DNA from: Thiodiazotropha sp040507035
Lineage (GTDB): Bacteria; Pseudomonadota; Gammaproteobacteria; Chromatiales; Chromatiaceae
Direction of reading: 5' to 3'
Assembly (NCBI GenBank): GCA_040507035.1
Contig: JBEVVR010000026.1
Span: 12,550-76,549 of the forward strand
DNA: 64,000 nucleotides
In this document: positions 42,341-51,571 of the stretch, one piece after another
How positions within the stretch are numbered: the stretch's first letter is position 1
How the letters are laid out: each line of letters opens with the position of its first letter
Program-made: the position numbers and the translations under genes
The notes under the pieces: model-generated
Told to the model about the DNA's origin: nothing
The model's input: the letters and a program-made list of their open reading frames with translations, nothing else
Databases searched by the model: none

Positions 42341-44161
42341 ATGTTGAAAAAGAAATCATTTCGTCTATTAGCCCTGCCGGCTTCGATAGCGGCGGCTATT
42401 TTGTGTTCATCAATGCTGCTTACCGGATGCGACGGTGACGATGGCGATGATGGCGTCGACGGTGTCGACGGTCAAGATGGTGTCGACGGTGTCACCAATT
42501 ACATCCCCTTAGGCCTGAAGCGTCTTGCGACAGCCCCCCTGGGTGCTGAATTCACCGGCCTGTACCTGAACAGCGACAACACCCTGTTCCTCAATGTCCA
42601 GCATCCCAGCAGCAGCAACACCACCACAGACGCCGCCGGTAAGATCTTCGACAAAGGTACCGTGGGTGTCATTGTCGGCCAGGACTTCTCGGCACTGCCC
42701 GAGAACTTCGGTGCCCTCGACCTGCCGGTCACCACGGCTGAGAAAGAGGTGGTTATGACCGCGGTCGGTTCCTACCAGGTACTGACCCAGCAGGGCGACG
42801 CACTGGATGATGGCACCTCGATGGGTGATATCATCGCCCTCGACGGCACCACCCTGATCAAGAGTTCCAACGATCCTGACTTCAACGGTGTCATCTCTGA
42901 CGGCGACACCGGCTTCTATGTCTACAGCAACTGGGAGGACCGTCCCGGCAGCATGAGCCGTATCCATGTCAGCGGCCTCACAGACGCCGGCTACGGCACC
43001 ATCGTGCAGGAAGGCATGATCGACTTCTCCAGCGTCGGCGGCACCTGGGTCAACTGCTTCGGCACCGTCAGCCCCTGGGAGACCCCGCTCTCCTCGGAAG
43101 AGCTCTACTTCGACGATACCGCCGATTGGTTCGACCCGGAATACGAGTACTTCAGCAATCCTCAGGCGCTGGCCACCTATTTCGGCTATCCCACCGATGG
43201 TAGCGGCGACTGGCCGAATCCCTATCGCTACGGCTACATCGTCGAGCTCGGCAATGCCGCCGATGCCGCCGTGGCCAATGTCACGGTCAACAAGCTGGAG
43301 ACCATGGGCCGCTACTCTCACGAGAACTCGGTTGTCATGCCTGACCAACGCACTGTCTTCCTCAGTGACGACGGCACCGGCGTTGTCTTCTTCAAGTTCG
43401 TCGCCGATGTTGCGGGTGACATGAGTGCTGGCACCCTCTATGCCGCGCAAATCACTCAAGCCGCCGGTGTTGACGATCCCGCGGAGGCGGCGCTGGGAAT
43501 CGAGTGGATCGAGCTTGCGAGTATGAGCGAGGCTGACATCGAAGCAGCAATCGATTCCTTCGACGGCACCTTCGCCGACGCCAACTACATCACCGACGAG
43601 CAGGCCTGTGACTGGGCCGAGTCCAAGACCGGTACCGATCTGAGCTGTGACGAAGACACCACTGTCGATGCCAATCCCTTCAGCGATGATCGCGTAGCCT
43701 ACCTGGAGACCCGTAAAGCGGCAGTCGCCCTGGGTGCTACCGGTGAATTCCGCAAGATGGAGGGTGTGAACATCAACTACGGCCTGGCCTCAGCCTGGTG
43801 GAACGATGGTGCTGCTGACGGCGACCAGGCCTACATGTACATGGCCATGTCCAGCTTCGATGCCACCATGAGCGACGACGAAGGCGCCATTCAACTCAAC
43901 GGCGACAACGGTAAGTGTGGTGTTGTCTACCGCATGCAACTGATGCGTAATGCCAACGGTGAGGTTGATGTCAAGACCATGGTGCCGGCCATAGTTGGCG
44001 GTCCCTACTACGCTGACCGTTCAGTCAATGAATGCAGTATCAACAACATCTCCAACCCCGACAACCTTCTGATCCTGGACGATGGTCGTGTACTCATCGG
44101 TGAGGACACCGGCAACCACGAGAACAATGTGGTCTGGGTGTTCGATGATCCTGCGATCTAA
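42341..44161 (+). CDS. PhoX-like (DUF839) lipoprotein
   Basis: ATG 42341 follows AAGGGGAG; an upstream in-frame start gives an implausible leader. The 606-residue protein has a lipobox LLTGC (Cys30), then a Gly-Asp repeat (DGDDGDDGVDGVDGQDGVDG). The body matches the DUF839/PhoX propeller: TWVNCFGTVSPWETPLSSEE contains the Cys (C239) and Glu residues that bind the Fe-Ca cofactor in PhoX phosphatases. It also has MGRYSHENSVVMPDQRTVFLSDD and SNPDNLLILDDGRVLIGEDTG. Typical PhoX is Tat-exported and soluble; this one is lipid-anchored with no twin-arginine. Phosphatase activity is possible but unproven. It is paired with a dihaem cytochrome downstream. Confidence 0.85.
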   Translation: MLKKKSFRLLALPASIAAAILCSSMLLTGCDGDDGDDGVDGVDGQDGVDGVTNYIPLGLKRLATAPLGAEFTGLYLNSDNTLFLNVQHPSSSNTTTDAAGKIFDKGTVGVIVGQDFSALPENFGALDLPVTTAEKEVVMTAVGSYQVLTQQGDALDDGTSMGDIIALDGTTLIKSSNDPDFNGVISDGDTGFYVYSNWEDRPGSMSRIHVSGLTDAGYGTIVQEGMIDFSSVGGTWVNCFGTVSPWETPLSSEELYFDDTADWFDPEYEYFSNPQALATYFGYPTDGSGDWPNPYRYGYIVELGNAADAAVANVTVNKLETMGRYSHENSVVMPDQRTVFLSDDGTGVVFFKFVADVAGDMSAGTLYAAQITQAAGVDDPAEAALGIEWIELASMSEADIEAAIDSFDGTFADANYITDEQACDWAESKTGTDLSCDEDTTVDANPFSDDRVAYLETRKAAVALGATGEFRKMEGVNINYGLASAWWNDGAADGDQAYMYMAMSSFDATMSDDEGAIQLNGDNGKCGVVYRMQLMRNANGEVDVKTMVPAIVGGPYYADRSVNECSINNISNPDNLLILDDGRVLIGEDTGNHENNVVWVFDDPAI

Positions 44162-44191
44162 AACCTTACCGGTCAATTAAATCAGGGAAAT

Positions 44192-44217
44192 GGGGGTGGC
44201 CTATGCCACCCCCTTTT
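44192..44217 (+). terminator. Intrinsic terminator between the PhoX-like and cytochrome genes
   Basis: GGGGGTGGC (44192-44200) pairs perfectly with GCCACCCCC (44205-44213) around CTAT, followed by TTTTG. It ends 20 bases before the cytochrome start and its GGAGG, so it should cap the first transcript or attenuate the second. Confidence 0.85.
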
Positions 44218-44236
44218 GTGTTTCAGGAGGTACTTA

Positions 44237-45880
44237 ATGAAACATACAATTCTCACCTTGACACTATCAGCACTCTCCATCGTCCTCTCTGCATGCGGTG
44301 GCTCCAGTGGCGACTCTGACACTCAGAATCAGGCCCTGGTATTCCCGACAAATTATGAAAAATCCCCCGCCGGCGCACTGCGGCCCGAGGAGAGCGGCCT
44401 GGTCTACAACCTGGAAGCAATTGTCCCCCCCCAGTGCTACACCAAACACGAGGCAACCCACAACCCCTGCATGATATGCCATCAGACCTATACTTTTGGC
44501 AGTCGCCCCAACTACATGGATGACAAGGCGCTACAGGCGGAGTACTCATTCTCGGAGATCGGGGTAACCAACCATTGGCAGAACCTCTTCGAGGACCGCT
44601 CCGAGGCGGTATCCCAGATCAGCGACCAGGAGGTCATCGACTATATCTATACCGACAACTACTCGACCCTGATCGAACAGCTGCAGAGCGAGTCCTGGGA
44701 TGGTCCCGTACCGAAGATTGAAAACCTCCATCTCGGCGCCAGCGCCTTTGACGACCAGGGCTTTGCCCTCGACGGCAGCCTTTGGGTGGCCTTCAACTAC
44801 AAACCCTTGCCCAGCACCTTCTGGCCGACCAACGGTTCCACCGATGATGTCATGCTGCGGCTTCCCGCGGCGTTTCGCGAACAGAGCTGTAACGGCAGCG
44901 GCTACTCCCGGGATACCTATATCGCCAATCTGGCGATCGTGGAAGCGGCGATCCAGGATCTGGAAAGGGTTAGCCTCCCTGAAGTGGACGAAAACAGCTT
45001 CTGTACAGACTTGAATGGCGATGGGCAGCTCGGGGTCATCAACGAGATCATCCGCCCCGATACCTACGTCGGCAACGCTGCGGATGTCAGCGTCACCCCG
45101 ATGCTCTACCCGCAAGGCACCGAATTCCTGCATACGGTACGCTATATCGGACTCGACGAGGATATGTCGATCAACATCCCGGCACGGATGAAAGAGGTTC
45201 GCTATATGGTCAAACAGACCTTCTTTACACCCGCGCAACTGCTCTCGATGTATGGCAACGAGAAGCAGGAGAAGATCGATGACATCCTGCCGAACTTCAT
45301 ATCCCGCGGCGACAGCGGCCTGGACAACGGCTTCGGCTGGCTGGTGCTGGGCTTTATCGAAGCCGCCGATGGCCATCTGCGTAAACAGAGCGAAGAGGAG
45401 ACCACCTTCTGCATGGGTTGTCACACCACCATCGGCAGCACCATCGACCAGACCTTTGCCTTCCCCCGCAAGGTGAGCGGTGCGGCGGGCTGGGGTTATG
45501 TCAATCTCAAGGGCATGGTGGATGCCCCCAATGTGGGCGAGACAGAGGGTGAGATTCTCACCTACCTAAAGCTTGTTGGCGGCGGCAACGAGTTTCGCGA
45601 AAACGATGAGATCATCGAGAAGTGGTTCAATGAGGATGGCAGTGTCAACGAAGAGAAAGTCCTCGCCGCGGACGTCTATGAACTGCTCGCCCCAAGCGCT
45701 GAGCGTGCGCTGACCCTGAACAAGGCCTACATGGCAATCGTGCGTGATCAGGATTTTATCCACGGCCGCGACGCCAATGTCACCCCGGCAGTCAACATCT
45801 ACAATGCCGTGGATCCGGAGACCGCCCCGGTACTGCCGGCTGAGCGTCAATACGACTGGGACATTCGCCTGGCCTGGTGA
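44237..45880 (+). CDS. Dihaem c-type cytochrome lipoprotein
   Basis: ATG 44237 follows a strong AGGAGG; the protein has 547 residues. Lipobox VLSAC (Cys20) is followed by two CxxCH haem motifs, CMICH (Cys78 to His82) and CMGCH (Cys392 to His396), over 300 residues apart, each probably in its own cytochrome-like region. I recognise no named family; the mid part (HTVRYIGLDEDMSINIPARMKEVRYMVKQTFFTP) is Tyr/Arg-rich. It should be anchored in the periplasm or outer membrane and carry electrons. Adjacency to the PhoX-like protein, across a terminator, suggests a functional pair, but no electron source or acceptor gene is nearby. Confidence 0.87.
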   Translation: MKHTILTLTLSALSIVLSACGGSSGDSDTQNQALVFPTNYEKSPAGALRPEESGLVYNLEAIVPPQCYTKHEATHNPCMICHQTYTFGSRPNYMDDKALQAEYSFSEIGVTNHWQNLFEDRSEAVSQISDQEVIDYIYTDNYSTLIEQLQSESWDGPVPKIENLHLGASAFDDQGFALDGSLWVAFNYKPLPSTFWPTNGSTDDVMLRLPAAFREQSCNGSGYSRDTYIANLAIVEAAIQDLERVSLPEVDENSFCTDLNGDGQLGVINEIIRPDTYVGNAADVSVTPMLYPQGTEFLHTVRYIGLDEDMSINIPARMKEVRYMVKQTFFTPAQLLSMYGNEKQEKIDDILPNFISRGDSGLDNGFGWLVLGFIEAADGHLRKQSEEETTFCMGCHTTIGSTIDQTFAFPRKVSGAAGWGYVNLKGMVDAPNVGETEGEILTYLKLVGGGNEFRENDEIIEKWFNEDGSVNEEKVLAADVYELLAPSAERALTLNKAYMAIVRDQDFIHGRDANVTPAVNIYNAVDPETAPVLPAERQYDWDIRLAW

Positions 45881-45913
45881 CCTGAACCAAAACAGCTGAC
45901 AGCAAAGGCTTTC

Positions 45914-46151
45914 TAGCGTGTAGGGTGCGGCCAGATGGTTTTACTGTGCGGCAAGCCGCACCCTGCACGCTATCACTATGAAACCGGCAGAACGGAGGTG
46001 GCTGGCCTGGCTCTTTCGCAGCAGCGGCAGGCGACCTACAGGGATGTAGGGAGGTAGAGCAACGCCAGCCACCGTAACTCTTTCCTGTTCATACCAAGAA
46101 CATGGGAATGAGAAAAACAGCATTTGCGTTCATTCGCGTTCATTTGCGGAC
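45914..46151 (+). repeat. Mosaic intergenic repeat, copy R2 (shortened hairpin)
   Basis: It opens with a long inverted repeat whose arms start GCGTGTAGGGTGCGGC (45914 on) and end near 45971, containing GTGCGGCAAGCCGCACCC. The hairpin module follows with left arm 45997-46017 and right arm 46053-46073, only partly complementary, and a shortened interior, so 77 instead of 106 bases. It ends with the ATTTGCGTTCATTCGCG motif in reverse orientation (46122-46151), next to the ntrX stop. A GAACATGGGAA module lies between. Probably a decayed copy. Confidence 0.75.
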
Positions 46152-46159
46152 TTCTTGAT

Positions 46160-47530
46160 TTACCGCTTGTCCTTGAACTCGATCTCCAGGGACTTCAGCT
46201 TGCGATAGAGGTGAGTGCGCTCCATACCGACTTCTTTCGCCATGCGCGAGATATTGCCCTCATGCTGGCGCAACTGATACTCCAGGTAGACCTTCTCGAA
46301 CTCCTCCCTGGCCTGGCGCAGGGGTTGATCGAAGGTGACCAGGGATTCCAGCCCACCCAGTGAGCTCCCCACATCGGGTGCTCCCAGCGCCGCATCCACC
46401 TCCTCCTGGGAGATCTCGTTGCCCGCACCCAGGATCAGCAGGCGCTGCACCAGGTTTTTAAGCTCACGCACATTGCCGTGCCAGGGATGGTTGCGCAGGG
46501 TGTTCTGCGCCCCCACAGTGAAGTGGCGGTAGGGCAGCTTCTCGTGAGTCACATACCAGTCGATATAGAAGTTGAGTAGTTCCGGGACATCCTCCGCATG
46601 CTCGCGCAGTGGCGGCACATGCAGCGGCACCACGTTGAGATGGTAGAAGAGATCCTCACGGAAGGTCTCCTCCTGTACCGCCTCCTCCAGATTGTGTTGG
46701 GTGGCGGCAATAATGCGTACATCGATGCTTACCGGCTCGGTACCGCCGACACGCAGAAAGCTGCCGGTGTCCAGTGCGCCCACCAACTGCGACTGGGCCT
46801 CCAGGTCCATGTCCGCGACCTCATCGAGGAACAGGGTGCCGCCGGCGGCCTGTTCCAGCCTGCCGTAGTGAATACGGCCATCACTTTCGCTGCCGAAGAG
46901 CTCTTGCGCCGCATGGCCTTTGACAATGGAACTGACGTTGACCTCGACGAATGGGCGGTCCCGTCTCACGCTTTGTGAGTGGAGGTAGCGCGCCAGGGTT
47001 TCACGGCCGCTTCCCGGCTCACCGGTGACCAGCACCCAGGTATCGTGCTGGGCGATACGCTTTACCTGCTCGCGCAGGCGTTGCATCACCGGGCTTCTAC
47101 CCGTCGGCTCGTGCACCGCGTGGACATGACGCTTGAGCCCGACATTCTCCTGTTTCAACTGTTCCGCCTCCAAGGCGCGGTTGACTGTCAGCAGCAGCTT
47201 GGCCAGGGAGAGGGGTTTTTCCAGGAAATCGTAGGCACCCAGGCGGGTGGCCTCGACGGCGGTCTCCACGGTGCCATGCCCCGACATCATGATCACCGGA
47301 CAGGGCAGGCCCTCGTTCTCACCCCACTCTTTCAACAGGGTTATGCCATCTACGTCAGGCATCCAGATATCGAGCAGGATCAATTCAGGTCGGCGGTCCC
47401 GCAGTGCCTGACGTGCAGATTTCCCATCCTCCGCCATCGCCACCTCGTAGGATTCATCCTGCAGAATCTCTTTTACCAGGTTGCGGATATCCGGCTCGTC
47501 ATCCACAACCAGGATGTAGGCGCGACTCAT
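46160..47530 (-). CDS. ntrX: NtrX-type response regulator with degenerate sigma54-activation motifs
   Basis: The protein has 456 residues. Receiver: Asp54 in ILLDIWMPDVDG. The AAA+ domain (about 145-385) is altered: Walker A reads GEPGSGRE, with Arg176 where Lys is expected, and the GAFTGA loop that contacts sigma54 is missing (ELFGSESDGRIHYGRLEQA). Walker B is intact (GGTLFLDEVADM). The C-terminal Fis-type helix-turn-helix is intact (GNISRMAKEVGMERTHLYRKLKSLEI). It may therefore act as a DNA-binding regulator that does not drive sigma54 open-complex formation. It is partnered with ntrY through a 4-base ATGA overlap. Confidence 0.92.
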   Translation of the reverse strand: MSRAYILVVDDEPDIRNLVKEILQDESYEVAMAEDGKSARQALRDRRPELILLDIWMPDVDGITLLKEWGENEGLPCPVIMMSGHGTVETAVEATRLGAYDFLEKPLSLAKLLLTVNRALEAEQLKQENVGLKRHVHAVHEPTGRSPVMQRLREQVKRIAQHDTWVLVTGEPGSGRETLARYLHSQSVRRDRPFVEVNVSSIVKGHAAQELFGSESDGRIHYGRLEQAAGGTLFLDEVADMDLEAQSQLVGALDTGSFLRVGGTEPVSIDVRIIAATQHNLEEAVQEETFREDLFYHLNVVPLHVPPLREHAEDVPELLNFYIDWYVTHEKLPYRHFTVGAQNTLRNHPWHGNVRELKNLVQRLLILGAGNEISQEEVDAALGAPDVGSSLGGLESLVTFDQPLRQAREEFEKVYLEYQLRQHEGNISRMAKEVGMERTHLYRKLKSLEIEFKDKR

Positions 47531-49743
47531 ACTTCACTCTCCTCTGTTGTAGTTTCCCGAGCCAGGTCCAGCAGCATCGGCAGTTGCATTACCATACAGG
47601 CACCTTTATCACAGTTCTCCGCCCAAATGATACCGCCATGTTCCTCAACAATCTTCTTTACAATGGCCAGCCCCAGACCGGTACCCTTCGGTTTGCTCGT
47701 GACATAGGGTTCGAAAAGCTGCTGAATCATCGCCTCGGCAAAACCGGGGCCATTGTCCTGTACCCGTAGCTCATAGAAGGGATGATCATCCCTGCTCATG
47801 ACCTTGGAGACCAGAGATATCTTGCCTCCCTTGGCACCCTCCAACGCCTCCACCGCATTCTTCACCAGGTTGTGCACCACTTGTCGAATGCGCAGGGGAT
47901 CGGCCTCTATCCTGGCATTGTTGGCCGAGAGATCGATCTCGAACTTCACCCCACGGGTGGCCCGATAGAGGTCCACAATCTCACCGATCAGGTTATCGGG
48001 CTTGATCGCCTTGAGCTCCATCTGCGGCGGACGGGCATACTCGGAGAAGTCGTTGACCATACTCTTCATCGCCTCCACCTGCTGCACGATGGTGTGGGTT
48101 GCACGATCCATCACCTCCGCATCCTTCTTCGGCATATCCTTGAGATATTTATGACGCAGGCGCTCGGCGGAAAGCTGGATAGGGGTGAGCGGATTCTTGA
48201 TCTCGTGGGCCAGGCGCCGCGCAACCTCGCCCCAGGCCGCATCACGCTGTGCACGGATCAGCGCTGTCACATCATCGAACAAAACGATATGACCCACCCG
48301 ACCATTGGGCTGGGCAAAGGGCGTGCTCCTGCAGATCAGCACCTTGCGCCCTTCACCGCCATAGAGGGTCAATTCGCCTCGCCACTCCACATCGGTCTGG
48401 CGCAGTGGCGCCTCCAGCCCCTCGACAAACTGTCTGAGAATGGGCGATTCCAGGGCCAGGGCCTGTACCGGCAGATCGATCAGGCGGTCGAAATTGATAC
48501 CGAGAATCTTCTCCGCGGCCGGATTCGCGGTGCGCATCTTGCGCTGCGCGTCGAAGGTCAGGACGCCGGAAGAGAGGCGGGCCAGCACGGTTTCCAGATA
48601 GGCACGCTGACCCTCCACCTCGCGCTGACTCTCCGCTGCCAGATCCCTCGCCTGACGGATGCGACGGGTCATGGTGTTGAACGATGCCACCAGAAAGGCG
48701 AGCTCATCCGCCCTGCGCGGCACCGGCAGACGACGATCGTAGTCACCCTCCGCCACCGCTTTGGTACCTGCCGCGATATTCGCGATCGGCGCTACCATGC
48801 GTCGGGCGGAGAAGAAGGCGGCCCACACCGCGGAGAGCATGGCGAACATCAGTACCAGAAACAGGGTCAGGGAGAAGTTGCGTTTCAGGGATTGGCGCAG
48901 GAACGAGAGCTCGTTGTAGCGGTTATAGGCCACTTCCAGCTTCTCCGACAGGGCACTGACCCGCTCCGACGCGGGGTAGAGTCCCTGAATGATGTAGGGA
49001 CGACCCAGGGGATCGGCCATGGCGACTCGGATCATCAGCTCATCCTTCTCTCTCGCCAGGCCCACATAGCTGTTGCCCTCGCGTAGACGCTGCATGATGT
49101 AGTCATCCGGTTTCGCCGGCACCAGCTCATCCGCCACCGCATTGGAGTAGGCGATGATCTGACCGGCGGGATCGCTGAGGGAGAGCTCCAGGGCCCCCGA
49201 TTGCTGGCGCAGTTTGGCGATGGTCAGGGACAGAGCCGATTCGGAGGTATCCTCGATGGTGAGCAGTTGCTGCTCGGTATACTTCAGCCAGACCCGTTGG
49301 TTCAGCGACAGCGAGGCCTGGGCCAGATCCCGCGCATCCTGCATCGCCTGGTCGATCTGTACATCGAACCAGCTGTCGATACCCCCCTGGAGAAAACTGA
49401 AGGAGTAGTAGTAGACCACCCCAACCGGAAGCAGGGCGATCAGGGTGAAGATCAAGACCATGCGCAGGGTCAGCCTGGATCCGGCACTGTGCCTGAGATA
49501 TTGGCGGATCAGGCGAATCGAGTTGTAGGTAATCAACACAAACAGGACGAACATGCCCGCGAGGTTGAAGATCAGCAGGGGGACGAAATAGCGGCTCAAC
49601 TCGGCGGAGTTCTGCACCGCGCTGCTCATCAGGTGCAGACTCACCAGCAGCAGGATCAGCAACAGGCCGACCGAGAGTCCCCCAATACGTAATCGGCTCA
49701 GGGTTGAAGGGGCCATTGGGACCATCCTGTTGTCAGTTTCCAA
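47527..49743 (-). CDS. ntrY: NtrY-type membrane sensor histidine kinase
   Basis: Up to 738 residues. Three transmembrane helices are clear near the N-terminus (LSVGLLLILLLVSLHL, LLIFNLAGMFVLFVLITYNSI, MVLIFTLIALLPVGVVYYYSF), then a periplasmic stretch and another helix near 295. HAMP, PAS, HisKA (RRLAHEIKNPLTPIQLSAERL) and HATPase (DNGPGF, GTGLGLAIVKKIVEEHGG) follow. It pairs with NtrX in nitrogen/redox-type signalling. The start is ambiguous: M1 (49743), M7 and M10 (49716) are possible. M10 has AGGA at a good distance; M1 would overlap the upstream DUF4390 gene by 46 bases. Confidence 0.93.
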   Translation of the reverse strand: METDNRMVPMAPSTLSRLRIGGLSVGLLLILLLVSLHLMSSAVQNSAELSRYFVPLLIFNLAGMFVLFVLITYNSIRLIRQYLRHSAGSRLTLRMVLIFTLIALLPVGVVYYYSFSFLQGGIDSWFDVQIDQAMQDARDLAQASLSLNQRVWLKYTEQQLLTIEDTSESALSLTIAKLRQQSGALELSLSDPAGQIIAYSNAVADELVPAKPDDYIMQRLREGNSYVGLAREKDELMIRVAMADPLGRPYIIQGLYPASERVSALSEKLEVAYNRYNELSFLRQSLKRNFSLTLFLVLMFAMLSAVWAAFFSARRMVAPIANIAAGTKAVAEGDYDRRLPVPRRADELAFLVASFNTMTRRIRQARDLAAESQREVEGQRAYLETVLARLSSGVLTFDAQRKMRTANPAAEKILGINFDRLIDLPVQALALESPILRQFVEGLEAPLRQTDVEWRGELTLYGGEGRKVLICRSTPFAQPNGRVGHIVLFDDVTALIRAQRDAAWGEVARRLAHEIKNPLTPIQLSAERLRHKYLKDMPKKDAEVMDRATHTIVQQVEAMKSMVNDFSEYARPPQMELKAIKPDNLIGEIVDLYRATRGVKFEIDLSANNARIEADPLRIRQVVHNLVKNAVEALEGAKGGKISLVSKVMSRDDHPFYELRVQDNGPGFAEAMIQQLFEPYVTSKPKGTGLGLAIVKKIVEEHGGIIWAENCDKGACMVMQLPMLLDLARETTTEESEV

Positions 49744-50246
49744 CCCCTACCCAGATAGGCCAGGGGCTGCAGGGGCAGGGGCAGGGATTCGATATCCAGG
49801 TCGGCACGCAGACGCAGCTGGTAGGCCTCACCTGGCGTCAGCTTGGCCAGTTTGACCAGGGGAAGATCGGTGATCTCGCCCAATGCATGCAGTGCCGCCT
49901 CCTGGGTGACAAAGTTCTGCTCATCCCCTGTCTGTTTGTCCACCACCCGATAGAGCTCGGTCAGGGCGTGGTAGCGAATCTGAAAGCTCAGGGTCTCCGC
50001 GAGCGGGCTCGGTTCCCAGAATCCGCGCCATACCTTCTCCACGAAAAGCTGGACCTTCAGGGTCAGAGGCACGCCGTTGCTCAGCGCCTCGTGGGCCTGC
50101 TCGCTCAACTGATACTCGATTCGGGCATGCAACCGGAATTCACTATCGGTCTGTTTAATCTGCACATCCCTTATGTTAAAGGCAGCCGCCTTTGCCACAG
50201 ACAGTATCAACAGAACAGACAACAGCCAGCTCGATGTTCTCTTCAT
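49698..50246 (-). CDS. DUF4390 family exported protein
   Basis: The 182-residue protein has an N-terminal signal peptide (LLSVLLILSVAKAAA). The mature region matches DUF4390: FNIRDVQIKQTDSEFRLHARIEYQLSEQAHEALSNGVPLTL and LSFQIRYHALTELYRVVDKQ. Function is unknown, but the gene is commonly found between rsmB and ntrY in gammaproteobacteria, as here. Its start overlaps rsmB by four bases (ATGA). Confidence 0.9.
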   Translation of the reverse strand: MKRTSSWLLSVLLILSVAKAAAFNIRDVQIKQTDSEFRLHARIEYQLSEQAHEALSNGVPLTLKVQLFVEKVWRGFWEPSPLAETLSFQIRYHALTELYRVVDKQTGDEQNFVTQEAALHALGEITDLPLVKLAKLTPGEAYQLRLRADLDIESLPLPLQPLAYLGRGWKLTTGWSQWPLQP

Positions 50247-51571
50247 GGGGCTCTTTTTATCAGGCGCGCATAGTAAAAACCGTCCATATTTCCCTCTCCG
50301 GGAGCGATCTGGCGTCCCACCGATCTACTCTCCCCCCAGTCCACATGCAACCCATCCTCTAGGGCATCTCCCTGCCGATCAAGAAACCGCAAAAGCTGCA
50401 GCTCGTTCTCCCGGGGCAGAATCGAACAGGTTACATAGAGCATCCTGCCGCCGGGCTTCAACAACCGCCACACCGCATCCAGAATGGCGGCCTGTAGCTG
50501 GGTCAGACTCTCGATATCCTCCTCCCTGCGCAGATATTTGATATCCGGATGGCGGCGAATAACACCGGTCGCCGAACAGGGGACATCGAGCAGAACTCGA
50601 TCATAGCACCGCTCTGCCCAGGATCCAGCGGGATTTGCGGCATCCCCCAGCTCCAGGCTCGCCTGAAGCCCGAGGCGGGTGAGATTCTCTTCGACCCGTT
50701 GCAGGCGCTCGGGATCACTGTCCAGCGCGGTCAAGGCAATCCCTGGTTCCGACTCCAACATGTGGCAGCTTTTTCCGCCGGGGGCGGCGCAGGCATCCAA
50801 CACCTGCTGGCCCGGCTGAAGATCCATCAATCCAGCCGCCAGTTGGGCGGCGCCATCCTGTACAGAGACACCTCCCTGAGCGAAGCCGGGCAAGCTCTCC
50901 ACATCCATCGCCTGGAGCAGATTGATGCCACTATCGACAGAGAGGATAGGCTCGGCCTCGATACCTGTTTCTTGCAGCAGCTTGAGGTAATCCTGGGGTG
51001 AATGGATCTGTCGATTGACCCGCAGGCTCATGGGTGGGTGGCTGTTGAGCGCCTCCACACGCTGCTGCCATGCATCGGGCCATTGGGACTTCAATGCGCG
51101 TAGCAACCAGCCTGGCATGGCATGGAGGGCCTCGGGTTGCTGCTCCAGGCCCGCCATCAAGCCCTCGCGCTGACGCAGGAAATTTCGCAGTACGCCGTTT
51201 ATCAACCCAACCGCCCAGCGCTTGCCGAGTTTGTTTGCCGCCCCCGCGGTCTCGTGGACGGCGGCATGATCCCCCACCCTGAGGTAGAGAAGCTGGTAGA
51301 GCCCGACCAGGATCAGGGCCTCGATATCCCGATCCCTCGCCTTCAACGGCTTCGACAGCAGCCGCTGTTGCAGGTAGTGCAGTCGCAGGTAACTGCGCAT
51401 CACCCCGAAGCAGATCGCCTGCACCAATCCACGATCGCGTCTATCTTCAAGCTTGAGTAAATAGTTGGACAACAGATCGGAGAGGGAGCGGCCCGCCAAC
51501 ACCTGCTGCAGCACCAGCGCGGCAATCAAGCGCGGATCATCCGAGTTCAATTTCCTGGCACCGGCGGGCAT
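50243..51571 (-). CDS. rsmB: 16S rRNA (cytosine-967-C5) methyltransferase
   Basis: The 442-residue protein has an N-terminal NusB-like RNA-binding domain (about 1-140) and a C-terminal Rossmann methyltransferase with DACAAPGGK (SAM site). It has two conserved cysteines, in VPCSATGVIRRHP and the catalytic TCSILPRENE. It methylates C967 of 16S rRNA. A one-base TAATG overlap with fmt and the ATGA overlap with the DUF4390 gene show a single operon. Confidence 0.96.
   Translation of the reverse strand: MPAGARKLNSDDPRLIAALVLQQVLAGRSLSDLLSNYLLKLEDRRDRGLVQAICFGVMRSYLRLHYLQQRLLSKPLKARDRDIEALILVGLYQLLYLRVGDHAAVHETAGAANKLGKRWAVGLINGVLRNFLRQREGLMAGLEQQPEALHAMPGWLLRALKSQWPDAWQQRVEALNSHPPMSLRVNRQIHSPQDYLKLLQETGIEAEPILSVDSGINLLQAMDVESLPGFAQGGVSVQDGAAQLAAGLMDLQPGQQVLDACAAPGGKSCHMLESEPGIALTALDSDPERLQRVEENLTRLGLQASLELGDAANPAGSWAERCYDRVLLDVPCSATGVIRRHPDIKYLRREEDIESLTQLQAAILDAVWRLLKPGGRMLYVTCSILPRENELQLLRFLDRQGDALEDGLHVDWGESRSVGRQIAPGEGNMDGFYYARLIKRAP

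Noticed and set aside
42420..42500. Collagen-like protein suggested by the Gly-Asp repeat near the PhoX-like N-terminus
   Set aside because: The repeat is only about 20 residues long and serves as a linker after the lipobox; the body is a DUF839 domain.
47782..49086. 434-codon open frame on the plus strand inside ntrY
   Set aside because: It is His/Gln/Leu-rich low-complexity translation antisense to a kinase with all conserved boxes.
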